Assembly: GCF_014650115.1 (NCBI RefSeq)
Contig: NZ_BMUI01000037.1
Span: 1 to 60,460 of the forward strand
Direction of reading: 5' to 3'
DNA: 60,460 bases
From: Streptomyces olivaceoviridis
Lineage (GTDB): Bacteria; Actinomycetota; Actinomycetes; Streptomycetales; Streptomycetaceae
In this document: positions 37,801-46,500 of the stretch, in pieces
Position numbering within the stretch: the stretch's first letter is position 1
Layout: each line of letters starts with the position of its first letter
Program-made: the position numbers and the translations under genes
The notes under the pieces: model-generated
Seen by the model: the letters and a program-made list of their open reading frames with translations, nothing else
The model's database searches: none
What the model was told of the DNA's origin: nothing

Positions 37801-37940
37801 GCCATCGTTGCGCCACTCCCGACCACGTCCCCTCCCCCGGGCTGCTGACGGGCCTGTCCGGCATCGGCTACGGGCTCCTCCGTCTCGCCCGCCCCGAGAC
37901 CGTGCCGTCGCTGCTGCTCCTGGAAGAGCCCGGTTTCTGA
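34806..37940 (+). CDS. lanM: LanM-type class II lanthipeptide synthetase with degenerate cyclase domain
   Basis: 1,044 residues. N-terminal dehydratase (about 1-650): phosphotransfer residues matching the lipid-kinase-like site of CylM are present with the right spacing: K295 (YKPR), D370, H372, N375 (DMHYEN) and D387 (LVDAE). The RSTRLYATLLE block supports the elimination site. The C-terminal LanC-like cyclase (about 680-1040) keeps the barrel repeats (GYCGVALFLA, GLLTGLSGIGYGLLRLA). It lacks the zinc site: the usual His is D877 (GFADGAAGIG), WC-x-G is WVSG (V925), and CHG is GLG (G959-L960). GTG 34806 is preferred because ATG 34770 lies inside the operator. Ser/Thr dehydration is therefore likely and thioether cyclisation unlikely. 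The gene symbol denotes enzyme class only. Confidence 0.9.
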   Translation: MTDTADLPAPRTASLPAPLSAGPPHAWWAPALTLAERLAAPGLPAAPAGAAAGRAPWNLGDGEGFALRLAHLGVDGATAAALAAETAECLAARAAKPHWAGYAEAALAAAPESVDVPTGDGTGPGVFAAVVRPLVTPTADLLARRTADVSAAEQVVWREAFERRLTEQLTRQAARTLVHELSEARRARRLAGADPRERFASFVTATGSRRGLSELFASYPVLARMLAQTALDAADAAVELVTRFQADREDLAGELLDGRGPGALAGVDLGLGDAHQGNRAVAVLRFAGGGRLVYKPRPLDQHGLLDDLAAWLGAKVPGLALRTPRSVRRPGYGWLEFVEHRWCQSGTETDAFYRRQGALLALLYAVDGADMHYENVIACGDQPVLVDAETLLHTGLPQAMTAGADPAADALHASVHRTCLLPHLLIGEHGALDISALGRDAEGTFPSEGLHWEDSGEDTMRAVRGAVLSPAAQNQPLPTGVPLEWADHRAALLEGFRTGYAALAAHGRDLLAPGGPLTLHADSPARLIVRSTRLYATLLEESAHPSLLGDALAREGVFAVLWTESEYDEARRRLIEHETAELWRGDVPLFVHRPSGTGVRTADGTWLPDVLPVAALTAVGAKLARMDEVDCHDQEWIISATLAARGSGSPLARRSELALAPLPAVVPDASRLLAAACGIADEIAARAVRGGGRTNWLGLEQVSGPHWAVLPMGAGLGQGYCGVALFLAQADALTGAGRYAALAREAVRPLPALMKALAADPELSAAAGPGAYTGLAGVVHALVRLSVLLGEDLTGCLPEALTALGHAVAACSDPGLAGGAAGALTAAVAAHEATGMPEALRLADAVADLLLATVRGPDRPGRPADAAVVGGEPGFADGAAGIGWALRRYAGCRPERAAAHSGAADALLRAAVRTVRTAPADLSWVSGLAGVAAAAPLSAVGALTPFLADAEVRPGLSLGLGTLGTLEALTTLAGRGDTVAAGALSRCSGQVLALVEAQSHRCATPDHVPSPGLLTGLSGIGYGLLRLARPETVPSLLLLEEPGF

Positions 37941-38203
37941 CCGCTCGCCTGCCCGCTGCGGCGCACCACGCCCGCGGGCCGCGACCGGGCTCGCGCTCTC
38001 GACCGTGTCCCGGCCGCCGTGGTGCTCACCTGCCGCGTCGTCAGCACACTCGGCACCTCGCTCCCGAGCCGCGGTGGCACCGGGACTGTTGCCGTGGACG
38101 TGTTGGCGAGGGCCCGCGCCCGGCGCGCCGCGGGGGGAGGTGGAACCAGTACCCGGCTGCGCGACCTGCCGCGGTAGCCGATGTCCGATTACTATCTGCG
38201 CTC
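37941..38203. other. Spacer between lanM and the LAL regulator
   Basis: 263 bases with no small ORF that looks like a precursor peptide and no copy of the shared palindrome. Confidence 0.5.
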
Positions 38204-41119
38204 ATGCGTTCCCATGCGCCTTCTCTGGTCGGACGGGATTCCCAACTGGTCCTGTTAGAACGTGCTCTGGCAGACACGTGCCAGAGTCGCGGCGGTGTCG
38301 TGTTCCTCGTGGGAGAGGCCGGTGTCGGCAAGTCGCGGGTCGCCGCGGAGGCCGTCGGCGGAGGTCTGGGCGCCGGGATGCGGGTGCTGCGGGGCCGCAG
38401 CAGCACCACGGGACCGGCCGTACCGTTCCGACCGCTCACCGAGGCCCTGATGCCGCTCTTCCGCGGTGGCGACCCCGTCGACGACCTGGCCCTCGGTCCT
38501 TACCGGCCGGTTCTCGGGCGGCTGATCCCGGACTGGGACACCGGCGAACGGGACAGCAGTTCCATGGTGATCCTGGGCGAGGCCGTACTGCGGCTGCTCA
38601 TCGCCGCCGGGCGCGGGCAGGGCCTGTTGCTGCTGCTTGAGGATCTGCACGACGCCGACCCGGAAACGCTCGGCGTTCTCGAATACCTGGTGGACAACCT
38701 GGAGTACTCGCCCGTCCTGCTGCTCGCCACGGTCCGGACGGATTTCAGCGACGCCCTCGATCTCGCGCAGTCCGCCCGTCGGCGCGGCGCGGCCACCCTG
38801 GTGGAACTGCCACCGCTGACCCGGCCCCAAACGCACGAGATGATCGCTGCGCAACTTGGAGCCGACGGTCCGGAGCAGGTACCCGCGGCGGTGCTGGAGC
38901 GGCTGTGGGAGGACAGTTCGGGGAGCCCGTACCTGGTCGAGGAACTGCTCCAGTCGATGATCGGAGCCGGCGCCCTGGTGCGGGGGCCGGAGGGCTGGCG
39001 GGCCGTCGGCAACCTCCGCAGCGACGTCTCCTCGTCGCTGGCCCGTGGCATCGTGCGGCGTATCGACCGACTCGGTGCACAGGGCCTGACCCTGCTGTCG
39101 GCCGCCGCCGTGCTCGGCCGGCGCTTCCCGCTCACGGTTCTCCAGCGCATGACCGGCGTCGACGACCGGGCCTTGCTCAGCCATCTGCACGCCGGGGTGG
39201 CCGCGCGGCTGGTGGTTCCCGACGAACCCGCGCCGGACTGGTACTCCTTCCGTCACTCGCTCACCGTGGAGGCCCTGTTCACGCAGATGACCCCTGGCCT
39301 GCGCGCGGAGTTGGCCCGGCGGGGCGCGGAGGCGGTCGAGGAACTGCATCCGGACCTGGCCGGTGACTGGTGCGCGCTCGCGGCCGGGCTGCGCAGCACA
39401 GCGGGCGACAAGGTGGAGGCCGGCCTGCTCTTCGCGGACGCGGGCGGGCGGGCGCTGGCGGCCGGGGCCCTTGGCTCCGCCGTCACCCTGCTGAGCCGGT
39501 CCGAGGCCCTGCTGGCCGACGCGGGCGATCCGCAGTCGCGGGCCATGGTGCTGGAGAACCTGCTGCCGGCCCTCGCGGAGGCCGGCGACTTCGCCCGCGC
39601 CCTCGACCTCGCCGAGGACCTGCACGCGCTGGACGGCTCGGGGTTGAGCCCCGTCCGTCTGGCCACGCTGCACACCCGGCTGGCCAAAGTCGCCCATACG
39701 GCGGGCCGGTGGAGTGACGGCAACCGGCAGATAGTGCGGGCCCGTGAGGTGCTGGCCGTGGCACCGGACGAGTCGGTCGCCGCGGCCGTCGACGTCACGG
39801 CTGCCTACCTGGCCCTCGACACGCCGGGGCCCGACCGCACCCAGCACGCGGAGAAACTGGCCCGGTCCGCCGCCGACACCGCCGAACGGCACGGTCTGCC
39901 CGTCGTCGCCTGCCAGGCCCTGGAACTGCTCGCGACGGTGGCCCGTGAGCGGGACCCCGAGGAGTCGGCGGCGATGCTCGGACAGGCACTGGCCACGGCG
40001 GAGCGCCACCGTCTCCCTCTCCAGCGCATGTACGCGGCCACCCGGCTCGGTGGCAACGCCTGGCTGGCCGACAGCGGCACCGCGGGCCTGCTGGCGGTCC
40101 GCGAGGAGGCACTGCGGCTCGGCTCCGTGAACATCGTGCACACCGTGGACGGCATCCTCGTGCTGGACGCCGTGCTGCGCGGCCACTACGACGCCGCCCG
40201 GTCGGCCGCCGCCGAGTGCATGGCCGTCGTGCGGAGGCTGCGTCTCGCGCCCGTCGTGCGGTACGTCCTGATGGCCCAGGCCGTCCTGGCGGCCCACCAC
40301 GCCGACCGGGAGGCGATGGAGCGGTCGCTGGCGGCTTTCGCCGAGTGGGACGGCGCCGGTTCGCAGGAGGAAGCGCTCGGCCGCGGTCTGGCCCGGGCGT
40401 TCTGCGCTCTGCTGGAGGAGAACCGCGGCCTCGCCCGGGAGGAGCTGCGGCAGGTGCTGGCGCTGGAGGCGGGCAACCCCTCGACCTACCATCTCGGCGG
40501 CACCCACGGCCTGGTCCTGCTGCTGGACGTGCTCGCCGGGGACGCGGACCGGGCCCGGCACAAGGAGATCACCGCCACCGCCGTCGCCCGGATGCGCTGG
40601 AACCGTCAGTTCGTGCTGCTGAGCGATGCCGTGCTGCTGGGCCGCGAGCGCGCGGGTGAGCGGGCGGCGGCCACGGTGGAGGCCGCGCTGGCGGTGGCCG
40701 AGCCGTACCCGCTGGCCCGGCATCTCGGGCTGCGACTCATCGCGGACGCGGCGCACCAGGACGGCTGGGGCGATCCGGTGGGCTGGCTGCGGCGGGCGGA
40801 ACACTACTTCCACGAGCGGGACGTCCAGGCCGTCGCGGGCGCCTGCCGGGCGGGGCTGCGCCGGCTCGGCGCCTCCGTGCACCAGCACCGCACCGGCACC
40901 AGCGGCATCCCCGACCGGCTGCGCGCCCAAGGCGTCACGGTGCGGGAGTTCGAGGTGTTCCGGCTTCTGGCGGAGCGGCTGAGCAACAAGGACATCGCCG
41001 ACCGGCTGTTCATCTCACCGCGCACGGCGGAGAAGCACATCGCGAGTCTGGTCACGAAGACGGGGGCGGCGAACCGCGCGGACCTGTGCGCACAATCGGC
41101 CGCCCTGCGGGACGTCTGA
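38204..41119 (+). CDS. LAL-type LuxR-family regulator with an early TTA codon
   Basis: A 971-residue large ATP-binding regulator of the LuxR family. Walker A is GEAGVGKS (37-44), Walker B LLLLLEDLHDAD near residue 150, a helical TPR-like middle, and the C-terminal LuxR helix-turn-helix TVREFEVFRLLAERLSNKDI with ISPRTAEKHIASLV. Codon 18 is TTA (38255-38257), so translation should depend on the bldA tRNA that Streptomyces makes late in development. It follows lanM on the same strand and is the best candidate activator of the peptide locus. ATG 38204 is chosen because the conserved LVGRDSQL motif begins seven residues later. Confidence 0.87.
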   Translation: MRSHAPSLVGRDSQLVLLERALADTCQSRGGVVFLVGEAGVGKSRVAAEAVGGGLGAGMRVLRGRSSTTGPAVPFRPLTEALMPLFRGGDPVDDLALGPYRPVLGRLIPDWDTGERDSSSMVILGEAVLRLLIAAGRGQGLLLLLEDLHDADPETLGVLEYLVDNLEYSPVLLLATVRTDFSDALDLAQSARRRGAATLVELPPLTRPQTHEMIAAQLGADGPEQVPAAVLERLWEDSSGSPYLVEELLQSMIGAGALVRGPEGWRAVGNLRSDVSSSLARGIVRRIDRLGAQGLTLLSAAAVLGRRFPLTVLQRMTGVDDRALLSHLHAGVAARLVVPDEPAPDWYSFRHSLTVEALFTQMTPGLRAELARRGAEAVEELHPDLAGDWCALAAGLRSTAGDKVEAGLLFADAGGRALAAGALGSAVTLLSRSEALLADAGDPQSRAMVLENLLPALAEAGDFARALDLAEDLHALDGSGLSPVRLATLHTRLAKVAHTAGRWSDGNRQIVRAREVLAVAPDESVAAAVDVTAAYLALDTPGPDRTQHAEKLARSAADTAERHGLPVVACQALELLATVARERDPEESAAMLGQALATAERHRLPLQRMYAATRLGGNAWLADSGTAGLLAVREEALRLGSVNIVHTVDGILVLDAVLRGHYDAARSAAAECMAVVRRLRLAPVVRYVLMAQAVLAAHHADREAMERSLAAFAEWDGAGSQEEALGRGLARAFCALLEENRGLAREELRQVLALEAGNPSTYHLGGTHGLVLLLDVLAGDADRARHKEITATAVARMRWNRQFVLLSDAVLLGRERAGERAAATVEAALAVAEPYPLARHLGLRLIADAAHQDGWGDPVGWLRRAEHYFHERDVQAVAGACRAGLRRLGASVHQHRTGTSGIPDRLRAQGVTVREFEVFRLLAERLSNKDIADRLFISPRTAEKHIASLVTKTGAANRADLCAQSAALRDV

Positions 41120-41423
41120 GGCCTGTCTGACGATCGCCGCGGCGGAGGGGAGTCGCCGGGCGGGCCCCGGGACTCGGCGGCCGGCCCCGGCGAGCGGGGT
41201 CCGGCCGGCCGCGTGGGACCGGTATCCGGCGCGGCACGGGGTCGAAGCCCTGCGTGCCGGCCGCACCGAGTCCGTGAGGGGCCGTGCCCGGTCGGTCGGG
41301 GCAGCTCGGCTTCCCAGCCGCGGTTCGTTCCCGCCGGTCCGGTGGTGTGCGCCGGCCGGTATCGGCGGGGACGGGGTGCGGCCGGGCCGGCTGCCGCCGG
41401 CGCCCCGGCGCGGGGCGGGCGGC
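41120..41423. other. Intergenic region, convergent genes on both sides
   Basis: No gene seen. The LAL gene and the minus-strand 68-codon ORF converge on it. GC-rich inverted stretches occur, for example GGCCGGCCCC at about 41180, but no clean terminator. Confidence 0.45.
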
Positions 41424-41630
41424 TCAGTGCGGGGCCGAGACCGAGGTGTCGATCGAGGTCAGGGTGATGACGAGACCGCTGGTGAGGACCATGCCGGCCA
41501 GGACGCGGGCTCGGGCGCAGGCGCGGTTGCGGCCGGACAGGGTGATGCCGCCGGCGGCGTCCGAGTCGGCGTCCGGACGGGCGGGGAGGTCGGCGGGGGC
41601 GGAGGAGGCATCGCGACGGAGCTCGGCCAT
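41424..41630 (-). CDS. Small ORF, candidate RiPP precursor (68 residues)
   Basis: Nearly all codons end in G or C, as expected for real coding sequence here, and GAGG stands about 8-10 bases before the ATG. The N-terminal part is acidic and polar (DLPARPDADSDAAGG), ending in a Gly-Gly that resembles a leader cleavage site. The remaining 40 residues begin ITLSGRNRACARARVLAGM, have a single Cys, and close with a Ser/Thr-rich stretch (LTSGLVITLTSIDTSVSAPH). The Cys-poor, Ser/Thr-rich design fits a dehydratase-only LanM. It could also be a one-helix membrane peptide. It lies 75 bases downstream of the 58-residue ORF, probably cotranscribed. Confidence 0.6.
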   Translation of the reverse strand: MAELRRDASSAPADLPARPDADSDAAGGITLSGRNRACARARVLAGMVLTSGLVITLTSIDTSVSAPH

Positions 41631-41705
41631 GGTGGGAACCTCGTGTCTGTGAGGGCGGGTACGGGAAGGTGAGCGAGCGGCGTCGGCAGATCCGCCCGAT
41701 GGCTC

Positions 41706-41882
41706 TCAGCGTGCGGAGGGCCGGCCGGTACAGCGACGTTCGGCGATCGCCGTGGTCGGGGCGGGAGCGCCGGGGCGGAGCGGTTCGCGGCCGGCGCCGG
41801 CCGTGAGGATCGTGGCGGCCCGTCGGACGGGGGCCGGGGGGTTCGCGCCGCGGGGAGTCGCGGGTGCGGCTGATTCGGTCAC
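41706..41882 (-). CDS. Small ORF under the lanM-type operator (58 residues)
   Basis: GTG 41882 starts VTESAAPATPRGANPPAPVR…, ending ERRCTGRPSAR. It has no ribosome binding site, but it lies 33 bases behind a palindrome identical in arms and spacing to the one 34 bases before lanM. The sequence just before GTG (GACCTTGTTCTC) also resembles that before lanM (CACCTTCTTCCCC). This supports a leaderless transcript and a real gene. The peptide is basic, Pro/Ala-rich, with one Cys near the end. It may be a precursor, a leader peptide or a small regulator. Confidence 0.5.
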   Translation of the reverse strand: MTESAAPATPRGANPPAPVRRAATILTAGAGREPLRPGAPAPTTAIAERRCTGRPSAR

Positions 41883-41915
41883 GAGAACAAGGTCACAGAT
41901 GTGGTGGGGGCCCGC

Positions 41916-41934
41916 ATGGGGAACTGTCCCCCAT
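41916..41934 (-). promoter_or_regulatory. Regulatory palindrome of the small-ORF operon (copy 2)
   Basis: On the minus strand: ATGGGG-GACAGTT-CCCCAT, preceded by AAT. Compared with copy 1, the arms are identical and the 7-base spacer differs at only two positions. Distance to the downstream GTG start is 33 bases against 34 in copy 1. Confidence 0.72.
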
Positions 41935-42481
41935 ATTTCCCGGCAGCCCTTGCCCGGTGCCGTCGGCCGATGGGGGGCCGCGGGGCGCGGGGCGTCGGGC
42001 CCGTGCCGCCTGGCTGGGTGAGAAGCGCAGGCCGGCGACGTACGGGCGGCTGACGACGCGGCCAGGTGCCGCGTGGCCGAGCGGTGTACGGGGCGGGTGG
42101 TCGGCCGTGGGGTGTTCGGGGCGCGCACGACCCGACGAGCACGCCCTTCGTGCGTACGGGGTGACGCGTCGGCGGCCGGGGAGGGGGCCGGTGTGCGCGG
42201 TGGTGTCCGGTCGGCCCTCCGAGCGCGGTGGGCGCGAGCGCCGGTGAGCCGGCGTCCGGACGGGAGCGCCGCCCGTGGTGGTGCGCTCGCCCGACCCGGG
42301 CGCGGTTGTCCACGAGGAACTTGGGGGTTCGGCCCGCATCCGCCGTCGCGGCGGTTCCCGTTCTACTGGTGTCCGGCCGGCGGCCCCGCGGTCGTGTCCC
42401 GGGGATCGCCGTCGGCCCGATCTCGACCCGTGTCCCACAGCCAACAGGTGCCGTACGACAAGACTTACAGGAGTGGACGAC
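41935..42481. other. Divergent intergenic region
   Basis: About 550 bases between the small-ORF promoter and the TrmB-LuxR gene. Reading frames are open on both strands because of GC content, but none has a credible start or pattern. Confidence 0.4.
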
Positions 42482-43477
42482 ATGCGGACCTCTCTGGGTA
42501 TCGACTCCGTTGCGCGGAGCGTGTACATCGCGATGGTCGACCGACCCGGCGCGAAGGTGTCCGAGCTGGCCGAGCATCTGGAGGAGACCGAGGAAGCGGT
42601 CCAAAGGGGGCTGGAGCGGCTGTCCGCCCTGCTGCTCGTCGTCCCGGCGGACTCCGCGAGCGGCTGGCGTCCGGTCGATCCGGAGGTCGGACTGGCGGCG
42701 ATGCTCGCCCGGCAGCAGGACGAACTCGCCCGCCACCGCCTCCAGGTGGAGGGCAGCCGGCTGGAGGTGACGCGGCTGCTGTCGGAGCGTGGGCGGCGCG
42801 GCTGTGCGAGCGTTCCGGACGTCGAGTGGCTGGCCGGCGCGGACGCCGTGTGGCGGCACATCACCTCCCTCGCCGAGGAGTGCGCGATCGAATGGCTGAG
42901 CGTCGGACCGGCCGAGCGGCTGGACGCGGCGGTCCTCGACGCGGGCCGACCGGTGGACGAGGTCCTGCGGCGGCGCGGTACTCCCGCACGCTCCATCGTG
43001 CTGGAGAGCGTCCGCAACGACCCCGGGGCGACGGAGCGGTTGCGCCGCACGGAGGAGTGCGGCGGTGCCGTCCGCACCCTGCCGTCGCTGCCGGTGTGGA
43101 TGATCCTCTCCGACCGGAGGCACGTCGTGGTGCCGGTCGTCGGCGGGCGCAGCGTGGTCGGCGCGATGGCGTGCGGCGTCGAGTCGGTCACGGAAGCGTT
43201 CGCGACCCTGTTCGCCCGGCTGTGGAAGGAAGCCCTGCCGCTCGCGGAGGCGCGTCCTCGTACCCGTGGCAACCTCTCCCTCCAGGAGCAGCATGTGCTC
43301 CGGCTGTGGGCGCAAGGGCTCACGGACGCGGCGGCGGCCCGCAGGATGGACGTCTCCCTGCGCACGGTGCGCCGGCTGTCGGAGAAGCTGACCGACCGGT
43401 TCGGTGCCCAGAGCCGGTTCCAGCTCGGCGCCCTGGCGCTCGCCAGCGGCGGCATTCGCGCCGAGGACGTGGCCTGA
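42482..43477 (+). CDS. TrmB-LuxR-type transcriptional regulator
   Basis: A 331-residue protein with an N-terminal TrmB-like winged helix (SVARSVYIAMVDRPGAKVSE, then EETEEAVQRGLERLSALL) and a C-terminal LuxR helix-turn-helix (LSLQEQHVLRLWAQGLTDAA, then MDVSLRTVRRLSEKLTDRFG). In Streptomyces this architecture is frequent beside RiPP and other specialised-metabolite genes. ATG 42482 follows GGAGTGG by 5 bases. With the LAL regulator it brackets the two small ORFs, and either could bind the shared palindrome. A terminator follows directly, so it is not part of the NRPS unit. Confidence 0.85.
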   Translation: MRTSLGIDSVARSVYIAMVDRPGAKVSELAEHLEETEEAVQRGLERLSALLLVVPADSASGWRPVDPEVGLAAMLARQQDELARHRLQVEGSRLEVTRLLSERGRRGCASVPDVEWLAGADAVWRHITSLAEECAIEWLSVGPAERLDAAVLDAGRPVDEVLRRRGTPARSIVLESVRNDPGATERLRRTEECGGAVRTLPSLPVWMILSDRRHVVVPVVGGRSVVGAMACGVESVTEAFATLFARLWKEALPLAEARPRTRGNLSLQEQHVLRLWAQGLTDAAAARRMDVSLRTVRRLSEKLTDRFGAQSRFQLGALALASGGIRAEDVA

Positions 43478-43507
43478 CCGCCTCGCACCCGGCGTGACCG
43501 GCGCACC

Positions 43508-43549
43508 GTGGAGGGGCCGGACCTCGTGGCCGAGGTCCGGCCCCTCCAC
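43508..43549. terminator. Bidirectional terminator between the peptide and NRPS loci
   Basis: A perfect 19-base stem (43508-43526 with 43531-43549) and a TGGC loop, between the convergent stops of the TrmB-LuxR gene and the NRPS. Confidence 0.85.
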
Positions 43550-43569
43550 GGCGTGGCACCGGGGTGCCG

Positions 43570-46500
43570 TCATCCGGCCGGCGCGAACTGCGCCGTGATC
43601 GCCGCCATCATCAGGTCGGCGATGCCCTGGGCGAGTCCGGCCGGGGTGGGAGAGTCGAACACGGCCCGCACCGGCACCTCGATCCGCAGCGCCTTCCGCA
43701 GCCGGGAGGCCACCTGCGTGGCGAGCAGCGAATGCCCGCCCAGTTGGAAGAAGTTGTCGTGCACGCCGACGCGCTCGATGCCCAGCAGCTCCTGCCACAC
43801 GACGGTGACGGTCCGCTCGACGGCGTTGCGTGGCGCCGTGTACTCCGTCCCCAGGTCCGGCCGCTGGTGGTCCGGCACCGGCAGGGCCGCCCGGTCCACC
43901 TTGCCGTTGGCGGTCAGCGGCAGCCGGTCCAGCGTGACGAACGCCGCCGGGATCATGTAGTCGGGCAGGAACCGACCCAGGTGGGCGTGGAGTTCCGCGG
44001 TGCTCGGCGTGTCCGCGCCGGTGGCCACGAGATACGCCACGAGCCGCTTGTCGCCGGGTGTGTCCTCGCGGACGACCACGCTGACCTCGCCGATGCCGGG
44101 GTGGGTCAGCACAGTGGCCTCGATCTCGCCGAGCTCGATGCGGTTGCCGCGGATCTTGACCTGGTTGTCGATCCGCCGCAGGAACTCCAGCTGCCCGTCG
44201 GCCCGCCACCGCACCAGGTCACCGGTGCGGTAGACCCTGGTGCTCAGCCCTTCGGCCTCATACGCGGTGAACCTCTCCGCGGTCAGCTCCGGCCTGCCCC
44301 GGTAACCGCGGGCCACCGGCACGCCCCCGACGAGGAGTTCGCCGGGCACCCCGACCGGCACCGGCCGGCCGTGCTGGTCCACCACGAACGCCAGGACATT
44401 GGGGATGGGCCGGCCGATCGGCGGGACCGCGTCGCCGGGTTCGACCACCGTCGAGGTGACGATGATCGTGGTCTCGGTGGGTCCGTAGTTGTTGATCACG
44501 CGGAACGGCAGCCGGGCCCGTGCCGGCATCCGCAGCCGGTCACCGCCGGTCAGCACGTACCTGAGGGTGCTCTGGGCCGGCCACTCCACCGCCACCAGCG
44601 CCTCCAGCATGGGCGTGGACAGGAACGTGGCGTGGACGCGCTGCTCGCACAGCCAGTCCCGCAGCAGGTGCGGGGTGAGCCTGACGGTCTCCGTGGTGAC
44701 GCAGCAGGTCGCGCCCCGGGTCAGGCCGAGCCACAGCTCCCATGCCGCCGCGTCGAAGCCGATCCCGGCCAGCAGCGCGATCCGCTGCCCGGGCTCCAGC
44801 CCGTGCTCCCGCGCCGTCCAGTGCACCAGATTGACCACGCTGCGGTGTTCGACCTGCACGCCCTTGGGGCGGCCGGTGGATCCGCTGGTGTAGATCAGGT
44901 AGGCGAGGTGGTGCGCCGCGGTGACCGGCTCGGGGTCGGTGTCCGGCTCGCCGGCCAGCGTCACGGCGCCCTCGTCGAGCAGCAGCAGTGGTACGTCCGA
45001 GGGCAGCCGGCCGGTGTGCGCGGTGCGGGTGAGGACGACCGGGGTCGCGGTGTCCCGGACCATGTACGCCAGGCGCTCGGCCGGATAGTCGGGGTCCAGC
45101 GGCACGTACGGTGCCCCCGCCTTCAGGACCCCGAGTACGGCCGTCACCAGATCCGGACCGCGCTCCAGGCACACCGCGACCGGCATGTCCGGCCGCACTC
45201 CGTACCGGGTGCGCAGGTGGTGGGCGATCCGGTTGGCGCGCGCGTTCAGCTCCCCGTAGGTCAGCGTGCCCTGCGGCCACTCGACGGCCACGGTGTCCGG
45301 TTGCCGTGCCGCCCGTTCCTCGAACAGGCCGTGCAGCGTGGCGGTGTCCGGGAAGGCGGTGGCGGTGTCGTTCCACTCGACCACCGTCCGCAGCCGCTCC
45401 TCCGGGGTGAGCAGGCAGAGCCGGGACAGCCGTACCGCGGGGTCGCTCGCCACCGTCTCCAGCACCGTGCCCAGGTGGCCGGCCAGCCGGGCGACCGTGT
45501 CCCGTTCGAAGAGGTCCGTCCGGTACTCCAGGACGCCGCGCAGACCGCCGTCCGCGTCCTCGGACATCATCAGGGTGAGGTCGAACTTGGCGTCCGGCAG
45601 CGTGACCGTGAACGGCTGCACGTCCAGCCCCGGAAGGCTCCAGCCGTGCTGGTCCGGCGTGTTCTGGAGCACGAACATCGTCTGGAACAGGGGATTGCGG
45701 GACGGGTCGCGGTCGGGGGCGAGTTCCTCCACGAGGCGTTCGAAGGGCAGGTCCTGGTGGTCGTAGGCGCCGAGGGCGGTGTCCTTGACCCGGTCGAGGA
45801 GTTCGGTGAACGTCGGGTCGCCGGACAGGTCGGTGCGCAGGACGAGGGTGTTGACGAAGAAGCCGATCAGGTCCTCGGTCTCGGCGCGGTTGCGGCCGGC
45901 GACCGGGCTGCCGACGGTCACGTCGTCCTGGCGGCCGTACTTGGACAGCAACACCTGGAAGGCCGCCAGCAGCACCATGTACAGGCTCGCGGAGCCGCTC
46001 CTCGCCGCCTTCCGCAGTCCGGCGGCCACCGCCGCGCCCACCTCGAACGTCACGGTGTCGCCGCCTCCGGGCGGTCCCGCCGGACGGCGGTGGTCGGTCG
46101 GCAGTTCCAGCGGTTCCACACCGGCGAGCCGCTCCCGCCAGTACGCCAGCTGTCCTGCCAGGACGGCACCGGTGAGCCTCCGTCGCTGCCACACGGCGAA
46201 GTCCGCGTACTGTACCGGCAGTTCCGTGTCCTCGGACGGGGTGGCGGTCGTCGCCGCCCGGTAGCCCTCCCGCAGTTCCCGCGCCATGAGCGGCTCCGAC
46301 CAGCCGTCGCAGGCGATGTGGTGCACCGTCAGCAGCAGGTGCGCCTCCTCGTCGGCCAGCCGCACCAGGTGCGCGCGCAGCAGCGGTCCCGCCGCCAGGT
46401 CGAACGGGCGGGCGGCCTCCGCCCGGGCGAAGCGCCGTGCCGCCTCCTGCCGTTCCCCGGGATCGGCGATGTGCCGCAGGTCGTGGACGGCCGTGCGCAC

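Noticed and set aside
34779..37826. 1,015-codon minus-strand frame antisense to lanM
   Set aside because: Low-complexity Gln/Arg/Gly composition with no domain. The LanM frame explains the region.
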